From positions 1 to 8,071 of the forward strand of contig JAFQLG010000053.1 of the NCBI GenBank assembly GCA_017414605.1: a DNA stretch of 8,071 nt, in the 5' to 3' direction. The notes below the pieces were generated by a model. The model saw only the letters and a program-made list of their open reading frames with translations. It had not been told where the DNA came from and ran no database searches. A program made the position numbers and the translations under genes. This stretch comes from Clostridia bacterium (GTDB lineage Bacteria > Bacillota_A > Clostridia > Oscillospirales > CAG-272). Of the stretch, positions 1 to 6,448 are shown one piece after another. Every line of letters begins with the position of its first letter. The first letter of the stretch is position 1.

Positions 1-647
1 ACAAGCAAAACGGCAAGACGCAAATGGACGAAACGGGCAAGGTTGCAACCGATATTCTGGGCGCCCCCGAATACTATACCGAGGACGGCAGAATTGCCTA
101 TGACAAGCAAAACGGCGTTATCGGCTACGTTTACGAAAAGGACGACAAGGGCAATTACACCGAAAACAAGGTCATACAGAACTATGATGACAAGACCAAG
201 GCAGAGCTGGAAAAGACGGCAAAGGAATATGCCGAGGTCTGTAACGGTCACCCCGAGAAATTTGCCGAATACGTAAAAGAATACGGAACGGAGGATACCT
301 CGGGCGAGATGTATCTCTTTGCAAGCGCGGGCTATTATGCCTCGCTCAATGCATCGGCGGCATATTTTGACGATATTGCCGAGGCGCTTGCCGAAATGAA
401 GGCTGGCGAATGCCGCGTTATAAAGTCAAGCTATGGATATCACGTTATCTCAAAGCGCGAAAATAAAGAGGCGGCTTATGAGGACGAGGCGCTTAAAGAA
501 AGCTTTTTTGCCGATTTTTCGGACAACCTTATAGGCTATCTGTGGGCCCGTCTTTGCTCGGAGTATCTTGACGAGGTCAAAACTGACTATGCGGTGCTTT
601 CCGAGGCGCCCGATATGCGCAGGGTGGCGGCAAACGTTCTTTATTAA
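1..647 (+). CDS. Parvulin-type peptidyl-prolyl isomerase, C-terminal part (5' end outside window)
   Basis: This is the 3' part of a gene whose start lies upstream; the reading frame is open from base 3 to the TAA at 645-647, giving 214 visible residues. Parvulin-type isomerases catalyse cis/trans isomerisation of peptidyl-prolyl bonds and, in Gram-positives, act as folding factors outside the membrane (PrsA-like). The second half of a parvulin domain is recognisable at about visible residues 75-145: a PEKFAEYVKEYG helix, then a K-AGE-x4-KSSYGYHVISK segment that matches the family's closing G-E...GYH-I motif. Before it, visible residues 1-65 are a tyrosine/aspartate/glycine-rich stretch (AYDKQNG, VYEKDDKGNY, NYDDKT) that is not part of a normal parvulin fold. 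The next gene, 23 nt downstream, is a paralogue with the same architecture. The N-terminus, and so any signal peptide, cannot be seen. The family is fairly certain; the client proteins are unknown. Confidence 0.8.
   Translation, partial: KQNGKTQMDETGKVATDILGAPEYYTEDGRIAYDKQNGVIGYVYEKDDKGNYTENKVIQNYDDKTKAELEKTAKEYAEVCNGHPEKFAEYVKEYGTEDTSGEMYLFASAGYYASLNASAAYFDDIAEALAEMKAGECRVIKSSYGYHVISKRENKEAAYEDEALKESFFADFSDNLIGYLWARLCSEYLDEVKTDYAVLSEAPDMRRVAANVLY
3..197 (+). repeat. YD-rich repeat insert in the first isomerase
   Basis: The encoded segment carries spaced Y/D/G units (MDETG, YYTEDG, AYDKQNG, VYEKDDKG, NYDDKT). At DNA level the 14-mer acaagcaaaacggc occurs exactly at 1-14 and again at 103-116, in the same reading frame and 102 nt (34 codons) apart, so the segment probably grew by internal duplication. 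It lies just before the recognisable parvulin helix, as in the downstream paralogue. Confidence 0.6.
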
Positions 648-670
648 ACAACCAGAATTAAGGAAAAGCT

Positions 671-1987
671 ATGAAGAAAAATTTTAGAGTAGGGCATATT
701 TTATCAAGACTTGCCGCGCTGGCACTTGTCTGTGCATTCGCTTGCTGTATGCTCGCGAGCTGCTCGGCGGATAAAAAGGATACCGCGCTTGAGCTTGGAG
801 AACACAAAATATCAGTTTCGTTTTACGAGTTCATGCTTTCAAGAATGAAGGGCGAGCTTGCGCGCGACAAATACGACGTTTCCGCGGGCTCGGATTTCTG
901 GAACGCCAACGTATCGGGCAAGTCGCGCGAGCAGTATTATAACGAGCTTGTGCTTGACAGATGCAAGAATTATCTTGCGGCACTTGCGCTTTATGAAGAG
1001 GAGGGGCTCTCGCTTTCTTCCGCAACGCTTGAGAGCATAGAGGAGGAGATAGCCTTTTACGTTGATTACGATGGGCAGGGCTCCGAGCAAAAGCTCAATG
1101 CAATTTTGAAAAAATACGGCGCGGACGTTGATGTGCTGCGCGAGATATACGTAATCGAGGCAAAGTATCAGCAGCTTATGACCCTGCTTTACGGCTCGGG
1201 GGGCTCGCAGATATCGGACGGCGTAAAGGAGCAGTATTACAAGGAAAATTACTATCGCTTCAAGCAGATATTCGTGTCCGACTATTACTACAAATATCAG
1301 CTGGACGAGGCGGGAAGCGTCATCTATTTTGACCCTGAAACCTCAAAGCCGATATACGACAGCGAGAACGGACACAAGATATACGATAGCGAGGGAATGG
1401 CGCAAAAGGACAGCTTTGGCACAACTATCTATTATGACGGCGAGGGTAAGCCGCTATACGACATGGAGCGCGGTTATCCAACGCCCATATTGGACGGCAA
1501 CGGCGAGGCCGTGAAATACGACTACACGCCCGAGCAGATGGAAATAAGGGTTGGCCGTATGCAGCTTTTGCTGAACAAGCTTGAGGACGGAGATTTTGCC
1601 GCTTTTGAGGCGGAGATACCCGATTGGAAGCTTTATGACGGAGCTGACGAGTATTACACGGAAGGATACTATCTGAGCCGTATCGAGTGCGCGGGCTACG
1701 AGCCCTATATGCTTGATATTCTCGAGGCGCTCGAGGGGGCAGAGGCGGGCGAGATCAACGTTGTCGAAAGCGAGCACGGATATCACGTTATTATGAAATA
1801 TGAGCTTGACGGGGGCAAATATGCCGATGCCGAATATGCCGAGTGGTTCGCGAGCTTTAACGAGTCGCTCAAAAACAAGCTTTTCCTGGACAAATGCCGC
1901 AAGCTGTATGGGGATATCGCGGTCAACGAAGAGATACTTAAGGGCGCGCGCTCCATAAAGGAGATAGGCACAAATTTCGACTATTAA
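671..1987 (+). CDS. Lipoprotein parvulin-type peptidyl-prolyl isomerase (SurA/PrsA-like)
   Basis: This 438-residue protein is a probable membrane-anchored extracytoplasmic folding factor. It starts with a lipoprotein signal: a basic n-region (MKKNFR), a hydrophobic core, and a lipobox L28-A29-S30-C31, so Cys31 should be lipidated and the protein held on the outer face of the membrane. Residues about 37-190 are helical and resemble the SurA N-terminal chaperone region. A parvulin domain follows but is split: its first strand (YRFKQIFVS, 195-203) is separated from its helices by a YD-repeat insert (about 205-286), and it closes with EINVVESEHGYHVIMK (361-376). The start is supported by AAGGA at 660-664, six bases upstream. 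The gene follows its paralogue by 23 nt and ends just before a terminator, so it is the last gene of its unit. Isomerase activity is inferred; the segment between insert and closing motif is divergent, and a purely chaperone role is possible. Confidence 0.85.
   Translation: MKKNFRVGHILSRLAALALVCAFACCMLASCSADKKDTALELGEHKISVSFYEFMLSRMKGELARDKYDVSAGSDFWNANVSGKSREQYYNELVLDRCKNYLAALALYEEEGLSLSSATLESIEEEIAFYVDYDGQGSEQKLNAILKKYGADVDVLREIYVIEAKYQQLMTLLYGSGGSQISDGVKEQYYKENYYRFKQIFVSDYYYKYQLDEAGSVIYFDPETSKPIYDSENGHKIYDSEGMAQKDSFGTTIYYDGEGKPLYDMERGYPTPILDGNGEAVKYDYTPEQMEIRVGRMQLLLNKLEDGDFAAFEAEIPDWKLYDGADEYYTEGYYLSRIECAGYEPYMLDILEALEGAEAGEINVVESEHGYHVIMKYELDGGKYADAEYAEWFASFNESLKNKLFLDKCRKLYGDIAVNEEILKGARSIKEIGTNFDY
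1283..1528 (+). repeat. YD-repeat insert within the parvulin domain of the second isomerase
   Basis: Residues about 205-286 hold a series of aromatic-Asp units: YFD (D221), IYD (D230), IYD (D239), YYD (D256), LYD (D264), ILD (D275), KYD (D284). Spacings between the Asp residues are 9, 9, 17, 8, 11 and 9, most near 9 residues. Glycine/asparagine turns (ENG, GEG, GNG) lie between many of them, which suggests short beta-hairpin repeats. In the DNA, gatatacgacagcgag (1351-1366) recurs at 1378-1393 with one mismatch, a 27-nt period. The insert sits between the first strand and first helix of the isomerase fold. Its function is unknown. Confidence 0.7.
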
Positions 1988-2001
1988 ATGCAAAATACGG
2001 G

Positions 2002-2039
2002 CGGCGGGGAGCAGACTTTGCTCTCCGCCGACTTTTTTT
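2002..2039 (+). terminator. Intrinsic terminator after the isomerase pair
   Basis: A 12-bp stem, cggcggggagca (2002-2013) with tgctctccgccg (2019-2030), has one G-U pair and a 5-nt loop (gactt). It is followed by AC and seven T residues (2033-2039). This is a strong rho-independent terminator, 14 nt after the stop codon of the lipoprotein gene, and it separates that unit from the cysE operon. Confidence 0.93.
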
Positions 2040-2053
2040 GTTCAAAAATGTGA

Positions 2054-2071
2054 AAAAAAGTTGGCTTTTTT
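2054..2071. repeat. A/T inverted repeat abutting the -35 box
   Basis: AAAAAAG (2054-2060) and CTTTTTT (2065-2071) form a perfect 7-bp inverted repeat around TTGG. It ends two bases before the TTGACG box. It could be an operator, an A-tract/UP-like element that helps polymerase, or chance in A/T-rich DNA. It does not match a regulator site that I recognise. Confidence 0.4.
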
Positions 2072-2072
2072 G

Positions 2073-2101
2073 TTGACGGTGGGTCGCCTTTATGATATAA
2101 T
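2073..2101 (+). promoter_or_regulatory. Sigma-A promoter with extended -10, driving the cysE operon
   Basis: The -35 box is TTGACG (2073-2078, five of six consensus bases). The -10 box is a perfect TATAAT (2096-2101). The spacer is exactly 17 bp, and TG at 2093-2094 gives the extended -10 form TGnTATAAT. Upstream DNA (2041-2071) is rich in A and T tracts. Transcription should start near 2108, giving a leader of about 75 nt before cysE. By sequence this is one of the strongest promoter classes, so regulation, if any, would be by repression or in the leader. Confidence 0.9.
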
Positions 2102-2132
2102 TATAATGAACTAATATTGGCTTGGAGCTTTT

Positions 2133-2154
2133 GGGCTTCAGAGCCCGTGGGGTT
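2133..2154 (+). promoter_or_regulatory. Small hairpin(s) in the cysE leader
   Basis: GGGCT (2133-2137) pairs with AGCCC (2142-2146) around a TCAG loop. The same AGCCC can instead pair with GGGTT (2150-2154) around a 3-nt loop using one G-U pair, so the two stems exclude each other. No terminator follows either stem, and no T-box or other known riboswitch core is visible. A regulatory role is speculative. Confidence 0.25.
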
Positions 2155-2170
2155 CGGAAATTTTTGGTGC

Positions 2171-2178
2171 GGAGGTGA
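2171..2178 (+). promoter_or_regulatory. Strong ribosome binding site that sets the cysE start
   Basis: GGAGGTGA ends four bases before the ATG at 2183. The frame stays open upstream to a TTG at 2117, but that codon has no Shine-Dalgarno sequence and lies only about 9 nt after the predicted transcription start. ATG 2183 is therefore chosen. Confidence 0.92.
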
Positions 2179-2182
2179 CGTT

Positions 2183-2938
2183 ATGGATAAAATATCCGCC
2201 GCGGAGATGGCGGCTCTTGAGATGCTGAAGCGCGTTTCGGAGTCTTATCCGATGCGAGCCATGGCAAGCGCCAAAAAGCAGATAAAGGAAGATATTGCCG
2301 CCATAAGATCCAGAGATCCCGCCGCAAAGAGTGACCTTGAGGTGCTGCTGCTTTATTCGGGACTGCACGCAGTTCTGGCATATCGGGTGGCACACAGACT
2401 GTACGTTAATGACCATACGCTGTCGGCAAGGGCGATAAGTCAGGCGGCGAGGTTTTTAACGGGCATCGAGATACATCCCGGCGCAACTATTGGCAAGGGG
2501 CTGGTCATAGACCATGGCTCAGGCGTGGTCATAGGAGAAACCTGCGAGATAGGCGATAATTGCACGCTTTATCAGGGCGTGACCCTGGGCGGAACGGGCA
2601 AGGACGCGGGAAAAAGACACCCAACGCTTTGCGATAACGTTCTGGTGGGCGCGGGCGCAAAGGTGTTAGGGCCGATCGTTATACAAAGCAACAGTAAGAT
2701 AGCGGCAAACGCCGTTGTATTAAAGGACATCCCGGGGGACAGCACGGCGGTTGGCATACCTGCCAGGGTCGCGCGGCACGAGGGAAGAAGGGTCGATGAC
2801 CTCGACCAGATACACGTTCCCGACCCAATAGCGCAGGAATTTGCGCGACTTGAACAAAAAATAGAGCAGCTTCAATCCGAGCTTGACGAGATCAAATCAA
2901 AAAAGGTTAAAGCCAAGAAAGAGAAGGTGAAAGAATGA
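2183..2938 (+). CDS. cysE: Serine O-acetyltransferase
   Basis: CysE transfers acetyl from acetyl-CoA to L-serine, giving O-acetylserine, the precursor that cysteine synthase (CysK) turns into cysteine in the cytoplasm. The 251-residue protein has a helical N-terminal region with the family signature [27 protein letters not shown] (45-71, shown in part: [16 protein letters not shown]), then a left-handed beta-helix of hexapeptide repeats (about 95-195). Expected active-site residues are present: Asp110-His111 (LVIDHGSG) and His146 (KRHPTL), with the VTLGGTGK loop at 133-140. It has about 30 extra residues before the usual start of short-type CysE and a C-terminal coiled-coil-like, Lys-rich tail (about 218-251). 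That tail lacks the terminal Ile which in several bacteria docks into CysK. It is the first gene of the operon, and its stop overlaps the next start as ATGA. No cysK is in view. Confidence 0.95.
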   Translation: MDKISAAEMAALEMLKRVSESYPMRAMASAKKQIKEDIAAIRSRDPAAKSDLEVLLLYSGLHAVLAYRVAHRLYVNDHTLSARAISQAARFLTGIEIHPGATIGKGLVIDHGSGVVIGETCEIGDNCTLYQGVTLGGTGKDAGKRHPTLCDNVLVGAGAKVLGPIVIQSNSKIAANAVVLKDIPGDSTAVGIPARVARHEGRRVDDLDQIHVPDPIAQEFARLEQKIEQLQSELDEIKSKKVKAKKEKVKE

Positions 2939-3834
2939 ATTATTTCCTTTACAATCCCAAGTCTAACAACGACAATAACGAGCTGAATATCATTACCGAG
3001 GACGGAGATGACCGCCAGGTAGCCATGAAGATATGCCTTCTTGATCTGGACGTCAAGCATTTCGCATCTCAGCTTTGCGAGAGTGATCGAGTGTTCATCT
3101 GCGGAGGCGACGGAACGCTGCATCACTTTGCAAATAATGCATACGGAATAGAATTTCCTTGCCCGCTTTACGTTATCCGCTCGGGTACGGGAAATGATTT
3201 TCTCAACGACATCGGTCAAAAGAACAACTCTCATCTCGTTGATATAAGAGAGTTTCTTTCAAACCTTCCCGAGAGCGAGATAAACGGCGAGATCAAGCGT
3301 AAGTTTATAAACGGCGTGGGCTTCGGTCTTGACGGCGAGGTGTGCCGCGGCGTTGAGGAATTCAAGAAAAAGAACCCCAAGAAAAAGGCTAATTATACAA
3401 CGGTTGCCTTAAAGCTGCTCATGCTTACCTATAAAAGGCCCAACGGAAAAGTCACCGTTGACGGCGTTACGTATGAGTACAACGATATATGGGCGGTATC
3501 CACGATGAAGGGAAAATATTACGGCGGCGGACTTATGATAGCTCCAACGCAGGAGCGCTCAAGCGGCAAGCTCAGCGTTATGGTAATGCACGGTGGCACG
3601 CGCACCAAGGCGCTAACGCTTTTTGCGGGACTTGGCAAGGGTAGCCACGTAAAGTGCAAAAAAATAGTTGAGATAATCGAGGGTGACGAGGTGTTCGTTG
3701 AGTTTGATTCTCCCGCTGCATTGCAGATAGACGGAGAGGTATATCTTGACGTTACCACGTATAGCGCAAGCACGGGCCACGCCGCAGAGAGAAAGAACGA
3801 GGCAGGCGAGGAGCAAGAGGCACTTTCACTTTGA
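2935..3834 (+). CDS. Diacylglycerol-kinase-family lipid kinase (DgkB/YegS/BmrU-like)
   Basis: This 299-residue protein belongs to the diacylglycerol kinase catalytic family, cytoplasmic or membrane-peripheral enzymes that phosphorylate lipids with ATP. In Gram-positives the DgkB members recycle the diacylglycerol left by lipoteichoic acid synthesis. Visible motifs are the nucleotide-binding loop CGGDGT (56-61), SGTGNDF (83-89), [11 protein letters not shown] (125-135), [10 protein letters not shown] (195-204) and QIDGE (264-268), in the usual order and in a protein of usual length. The N-terminus ([10 protein letters not shown]) lacks the common glycine-rich NP-x-SG sequence. The start ATG overlaps the cysE stop by four bases and is preceded by AAGGTGA inside the cysE tail, so translation is probably coupled. 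The substrate cannot be read from sequence: diacylglycerol, undecaprenol-like or sphingoid lipids are all possible in this family. Confidence 0.9.
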   Translation: MNYFLYNPKSNNDNNELNIITEDGDDRQVAMKICLLDLDVKHFASQLCESDRVFICGGDGTLHHFANNAYGIEFPCPLYVIRSGTGNDFLNDIGQKNNSHLVDIREFLSNLPESEINGEIKRKFINGVGFGLDGEVCRGVEEFKKKNPKKKANYTTVALKLLMLTYKRPNGKVTVDGVTYEYNDIWAVSTMKGKYYGGGLMIAPTQERSSGKLSVMVMHGGTRTKALTLFAGLGKGSHVKCKKIVEIIEGDEVFVEFDSPAALQIDGEVYLDVTTYSASTGHAAERKNEAGEEQEALSL

Positions 3835-3837
3835 TAT

Positions 3838-3842
3838 AGGAG
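3838..3842 (+). promoter_or_regulatory. Ribosome binding site for the TTG-started exporter subunit
   Basis: AGGAG lies just after the stop of the lipid kinase gene. In-frame TTG codons occur at 3845 (2 nt away, too close) and 3854 (11 nt away, slightly long). No in-frame ATG or GTG lies near the site, so TTG 3854 is the best start. Confidence 0.6.
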
Positions 3843-3853
3843 CTTTGAGAGTT

Positions 3854-4702
3854 TTGGAAAAGCAAAATGAAGCGGTTTTGCCGCAGGGCAGACAAGCCCC
3901 TGCGGTATCGCCCGAGGACGCGGTGTTTATCGCGCTTGAGCTGGGCGAAAATATATTGAAATGCGGCGGCGAGATAAGTCGCGCGGAGGAAACGGTGAGC
4001 CGTATATGCTATGCATACGGAGCAGCTACCGTTGACGTTGTGGCGATACTTATGACCATTATCGTTACCGCCGAGTTTGAGGGGCAGAGCATAACGTCCA
4101 CGAGGCGAATAACCGATTACGGAACTAACAACCTCGGCAGGCTTGCCGCCTTTAACGACCTTTCGCGCAAGATATGCGAGCAGACGCCGACAAGGGCGGA
4201 ATGCGAGAAAAGGATAGATAAGATACTCATTGACAGCAGCGTGAGCCTTACGAGATACGTAATAGGAAGCGCGCTGACCTCCTTGGGCTTTGCCGTATTT
4301 TTCGGCGATTTTTCTGCAGGGGTCACCTGGCAGCTCGTTGGCGGACTGTTTTTGGACGGTGCGCTTTCGGGTATCATCGCGCTCTTGCTGGGTCTTATAG
4401 CAAGAGGGCTTGCAAGGACTAAAACGACAAGCATCGTTTCAAAATTCATCATCTGCTTTATCGGCGGAATCCTGGCGTCTATTGTTGGTCATTTTATCCC
4501 GATATGCCATGCCGACAAGATAATGATAGGTAACATAATGAACGTTATCCCGGGCGTTGCCATGACAAACGCCTTTCGTGATATGCTGGGCGGCGACATT
4601 ATGTCGGGCGTGTTCAGACTTTGCTCGGCTATAATAGATGCCGTTGCGATAGCCGCGGGCTATGCAGTTGCAATACTTTTGGTAGGAGGAATTCTCGTAT
4701 GA
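3854..4702 (+). CDS. ThrE/YjjP-type exporter, N-terminal-domain subunit (DUF1212)
   Basis: This is the larger half of a split threonine/serine exporter-type membrane protein. In Corynebacterium a single ThrE exports threonine and serine; in E. coli the split pair YjjP/YjjB is reported to export succinate, so the substrate here is open. The 282-residue product begins with a cytoplasmic domain bearing GENILKCGGEISRAEETV (31-48) and AYGAATVDVVAI, both typical of the family. From about residue 130 it has several hydrophobic membrane segments, with the conserved PGVAMTNAFRDMLGGD (233-248) between two of them. No ATG fits the start: the frame is open back to 3746 inside the kinase gene, but the AGGAG site and the kinase stop favour TTG 3854. 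Its stop overlaps the next gene as ATGA, consistent with two subunits made together. Confidence 0.9.
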   Translation: MEKQNEAVLPQGRQAPAVSPEDAVFIALELGENILKCGGEISRAEETVSRICYAYGAATVDVVAILMTIIVTAEFEGQSITSTRRITDYGTNNLGRLAAFNDLSRKICEQTPTRAECEKRIDKILIDSSVSLTRYVIGSALTSLGFAVFFGDFSAGVTWQLVGGLFLDGALSGIIALLLGLIARGLARTKTTSIVSKFIICFIGGILASIVGHFIPICHADKIMIGNIMNVIPGVAMTNAFRDMLGGDIMSGVFRLCSAIIDAVAIAAGYAVAILLVGGILV

Positions 4703-5166
4703 ATGAATTTTACCGCGTTTTAGTTTTGATAGTGGCAACCTGTATAGGTGTCGGTGGGTACGGACTGATGTTTGGAGTGCATAGAAAGCATATGGTGTGG
4801 GGAATGGTATCCGCTGTTATCTGCTGTGTAGCATACGAGGTGGGGCTTCTTTGCGGCTGGGGGCTTTTGGTATCGGCGATATTCGGCTCCTTTATGACGT
4901 CCTTTTATGCATATGTTATGGCGCGCATTTTGAAGATACCCGCAACCTTTATGATAATCATGGGCATATTGCCGCTCGTTCCCGGCGCAAGACTTTATTA
5001 CACCATGCTGGGACTTGTAAATTCCAATATGGAAATGTTTTATTATTACGGCGAGACCGCGCTTTTGCTTGCGGCGGGAATAGCCATTGGAATAATTGCG
5101 GTAACGGCAATGTTCCGCCCTATAAATTCAATGCTGAAAAAGGCATCGGAAAAGAAAAGCGCATAA
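4699..5166 (+). CDS. ThrE/YjjB-type exporter, C-terminal-domain subunit
   Basis: This 155-residue, very hydrophobic protein is the second half of the split ThrE-type exporter. It has about five predicted membrane segments (roughly residues 6-26, 32-50, 52-75, 82-104 and 118-138) and the family motif P81-ATFMIIMGILPLVPGARLY (81-100), where the LPLVPG turn matches the C-terminal domain of ThrE. It ends in a short Lys-rich cytoplasmic tail (KKASEKKSA). ATG 4699 is chosen because AGGAGGA at 4684-4690 precedes it by eight bases; the frame extends further upstream, but that part would overlap the partner gene heavily. The four-base overlap with the partner's stop strongly suggests a heteromeric transporter. 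The family call is solid; substrate and direction of transport are inferred only. Confidence 0.9.
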   Translation: MNEFYRVLVLIVATCIGVGGYGLMFGVHRKHMVWGMVSAVICCVAYEVGLLCGWGLLVSAIFGSFMTSFYAYVMARILKIPATFMIIMGILPLVPGARLYYTMLGLVNSNMEMFYYYGETALLLAAGIAIGIIAVTAMFRPINSMLKKASEKKSA

Positions 5167-5179
5167 AAGGGAGAGCAAA

Positions 5180-6421
5180 ATGAGAGGACTTAGAGGCAAT
5201 GCGATAGTGGGTCAGTCCGGCGGACCGACCGCGGCTATCAACGCAACGCTCGCAGGCGTTATCAAGGGCGCTATGCGGAGTGAGAACATCAATAGGATAT
5301 ACGGCATGAAAAACGGAATAGACGGCCTCCTTGGCGACACCGTTATCTGCCTTAACGATTATTTTACAAGCGACGCGGACTACGAGGCGCTCAAGCGCAC
5401 TCCCGCGGCGGCGCTGGGCAGCTGCAGGCGCAAGCTGCCAAAGGAGAACGCGCCCGATTATGAGGAAACCTTTGAAAAGATAATCGAGCAGTTCAAAAAA
5501 TACGATATCAGATATTTCTTTTATATCGGCGGAAACGATTCCATGGACACCGTTGCCAAGCTCTCCAAATATACGGGCGAGTGTGGCTACGAGGTGCGCA
5601 TAATCGGCGTTCCCAAAACCGTTGATAACGACCTTCTCGGCACCGACCATACCCCCGGCTTTGGATCGGCGGCAAAGTACATTTCCGTTGTGATGCAAGA
5701 GATCTTGCGCGACACCGCGGTCTATACCGTAAAGGCGGTGACCATCGTTGAGATAATGGGCAGAGACGCAGGCTGGCTGACTGCTTCGTCAGCGCTTGGA
5801 AGAGTGTGCGGATTGCCTGCTCCCGATCTTGTGTATCTTCCCGAAAGAGCCTTTGATATGCAGGAATTCTTCGCTGACGTGCGCGCGGCGCTTGATAACA
5901 AGCCCAATATAGTGGTTGCCGTTTCGGAGGGATTGCAGTTTGCGGACGGTCGCTTTGTGGGTGAATCCACGCAGGGCGGCGCCGTTGACGCATTCGGGCA
6001 TAAATATCTTGCAGGAACGGGTAAGGCGCTTGAGCTTGCGGTAAAGGCGGAGCTTGGTACAAAGGTGCGCTCCATAGAGCTCAATCTCCCCCAGAGATGC
6101 GCTTCTCACATCGCGTCCCTGCGCGATATTGAGGAATCGTTTGGCGTAGGTCAGGCGGCGGTCAGCGCGGCGGAGCAGGGAGTATCGCGCGAGATGATGG
6201 TAATTCTGCGCGACAGCGACGCGGGCGAGAGCTATTCCTCGGTGTTCGGACATATGGATATAGACCTCATCGCAAACCGCACAAAGTTCGTGCCCAAGCA
6301 CTATATCAATGAAAGAGGCAATAACGTAACGGACGAGTGCCTCAATTATCTGCTTCCTCTTATCGAGGGAGAGTGTTATCCCGAATATAGAAACGGATTG
6401 CCCGTTTTCTTTGAATTTTAA
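5180..6421 (+). CDS. pfp: 6-phosphofructokinase, pyrophosphate-dependent type
   Basis: The 413-residue protein belongs to the phosphofructokinase family, which converts fructose 6-phosphate to fructose 1,6-bisphosphate in glycolysis; PPi-using members are reversible. Motifs in order are GQSGGPTAAIN (11-21), IGGNDS (116-121), GVPKTVDNDL (143-152), TPGFGSAAKY (158-167) and IMGRDAGW (192-199). Two positions decide the phosphate donor: Asp120, where ATP enzymes have Gly (GGDG), and Lys146 in PKT-x-DND, where ATP enzymes have Gly (PGTIDND). Both are of the PPi type. Residue 119 is Asn where most relatives have Asp. Length suits the longer PPi-type or mixed group and not the 320-residue ATP enzyme. 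AGGGAGA at 5168-5174 precedes the start, 13 nt after the exporter gene. Donor use is predicted from signature residues and has not been measured. Confidence 0.93.
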   Translation: MRGLRGNAIVGQSGGPTAAINATLAGVIKGAMRSENINRIYGMKNGIDGLLGDTVICLNDYFTSDADYEALKRTPAAALGSCRRKLPKENAPDYEETFEKIIEQFKKYDIRYFFYIGGNDSMDTVAKLSKYTGECGYEVRIIGVPKTVDNDLLGTDHTPGFGSAAKYISVVMQEILRDTAVYTVKAVTIVEIMGRDAGWLTASSALGRVCGLPAPDLVYLPERAFDMQEFFADVRAALDNKPNIVVAVSEGLQFADGRFVGESTQGGAVDAFGHKYLAGTGKALELAVKAELGTKVRSIELNLPQRCASHIASLRDIEESFGVGQAAVSAAEQGVSREMMVILRDSDAGESYSSVFGHMDIDLIANRTKFVPKHYINERGNNVTDECLNYLLPLIEGECYPEYRNGLPVFFEF

Positions 6422-6448
6422 CCCCACAAGCATCGGAGGACTATCAAA

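Noticed and set aside
1454..1993. A 179-codon minus-strand open frame opposite the lipoprotein isomerase
   Set aside because: The + strand gene has a lipobox and parvulin motifs; the reverse frame shows no recognisable protein features.
1991..2040. The terminator acting in both directions
   Set aside because: The minus strand has no T-run after the stem, only scattered T residues, and no minus-strand gene needs it.
2108..2182. A possible cysteine T-box or other riboswitch before cysE
   Set aside because: The leader is only about 75 nt, with no T-box core sequence, no antiterminator layout and no terminator before the gene.
2117..2182. Upstream TTG start for cysE adding 22 residues
   Set aside because: It has no Shine-Dalgarno sequence, lies about 9 nt from the predicted transcription start, and the added Trp/Phe-rich residues do not look like CysE.
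6422..6448. A separate promoter or terminator between pfp and the glycosidase-like gene
   Set aside because: The 27-nt gap holds only the ribosome binding site; no stem or promoter boxes are visible in it.
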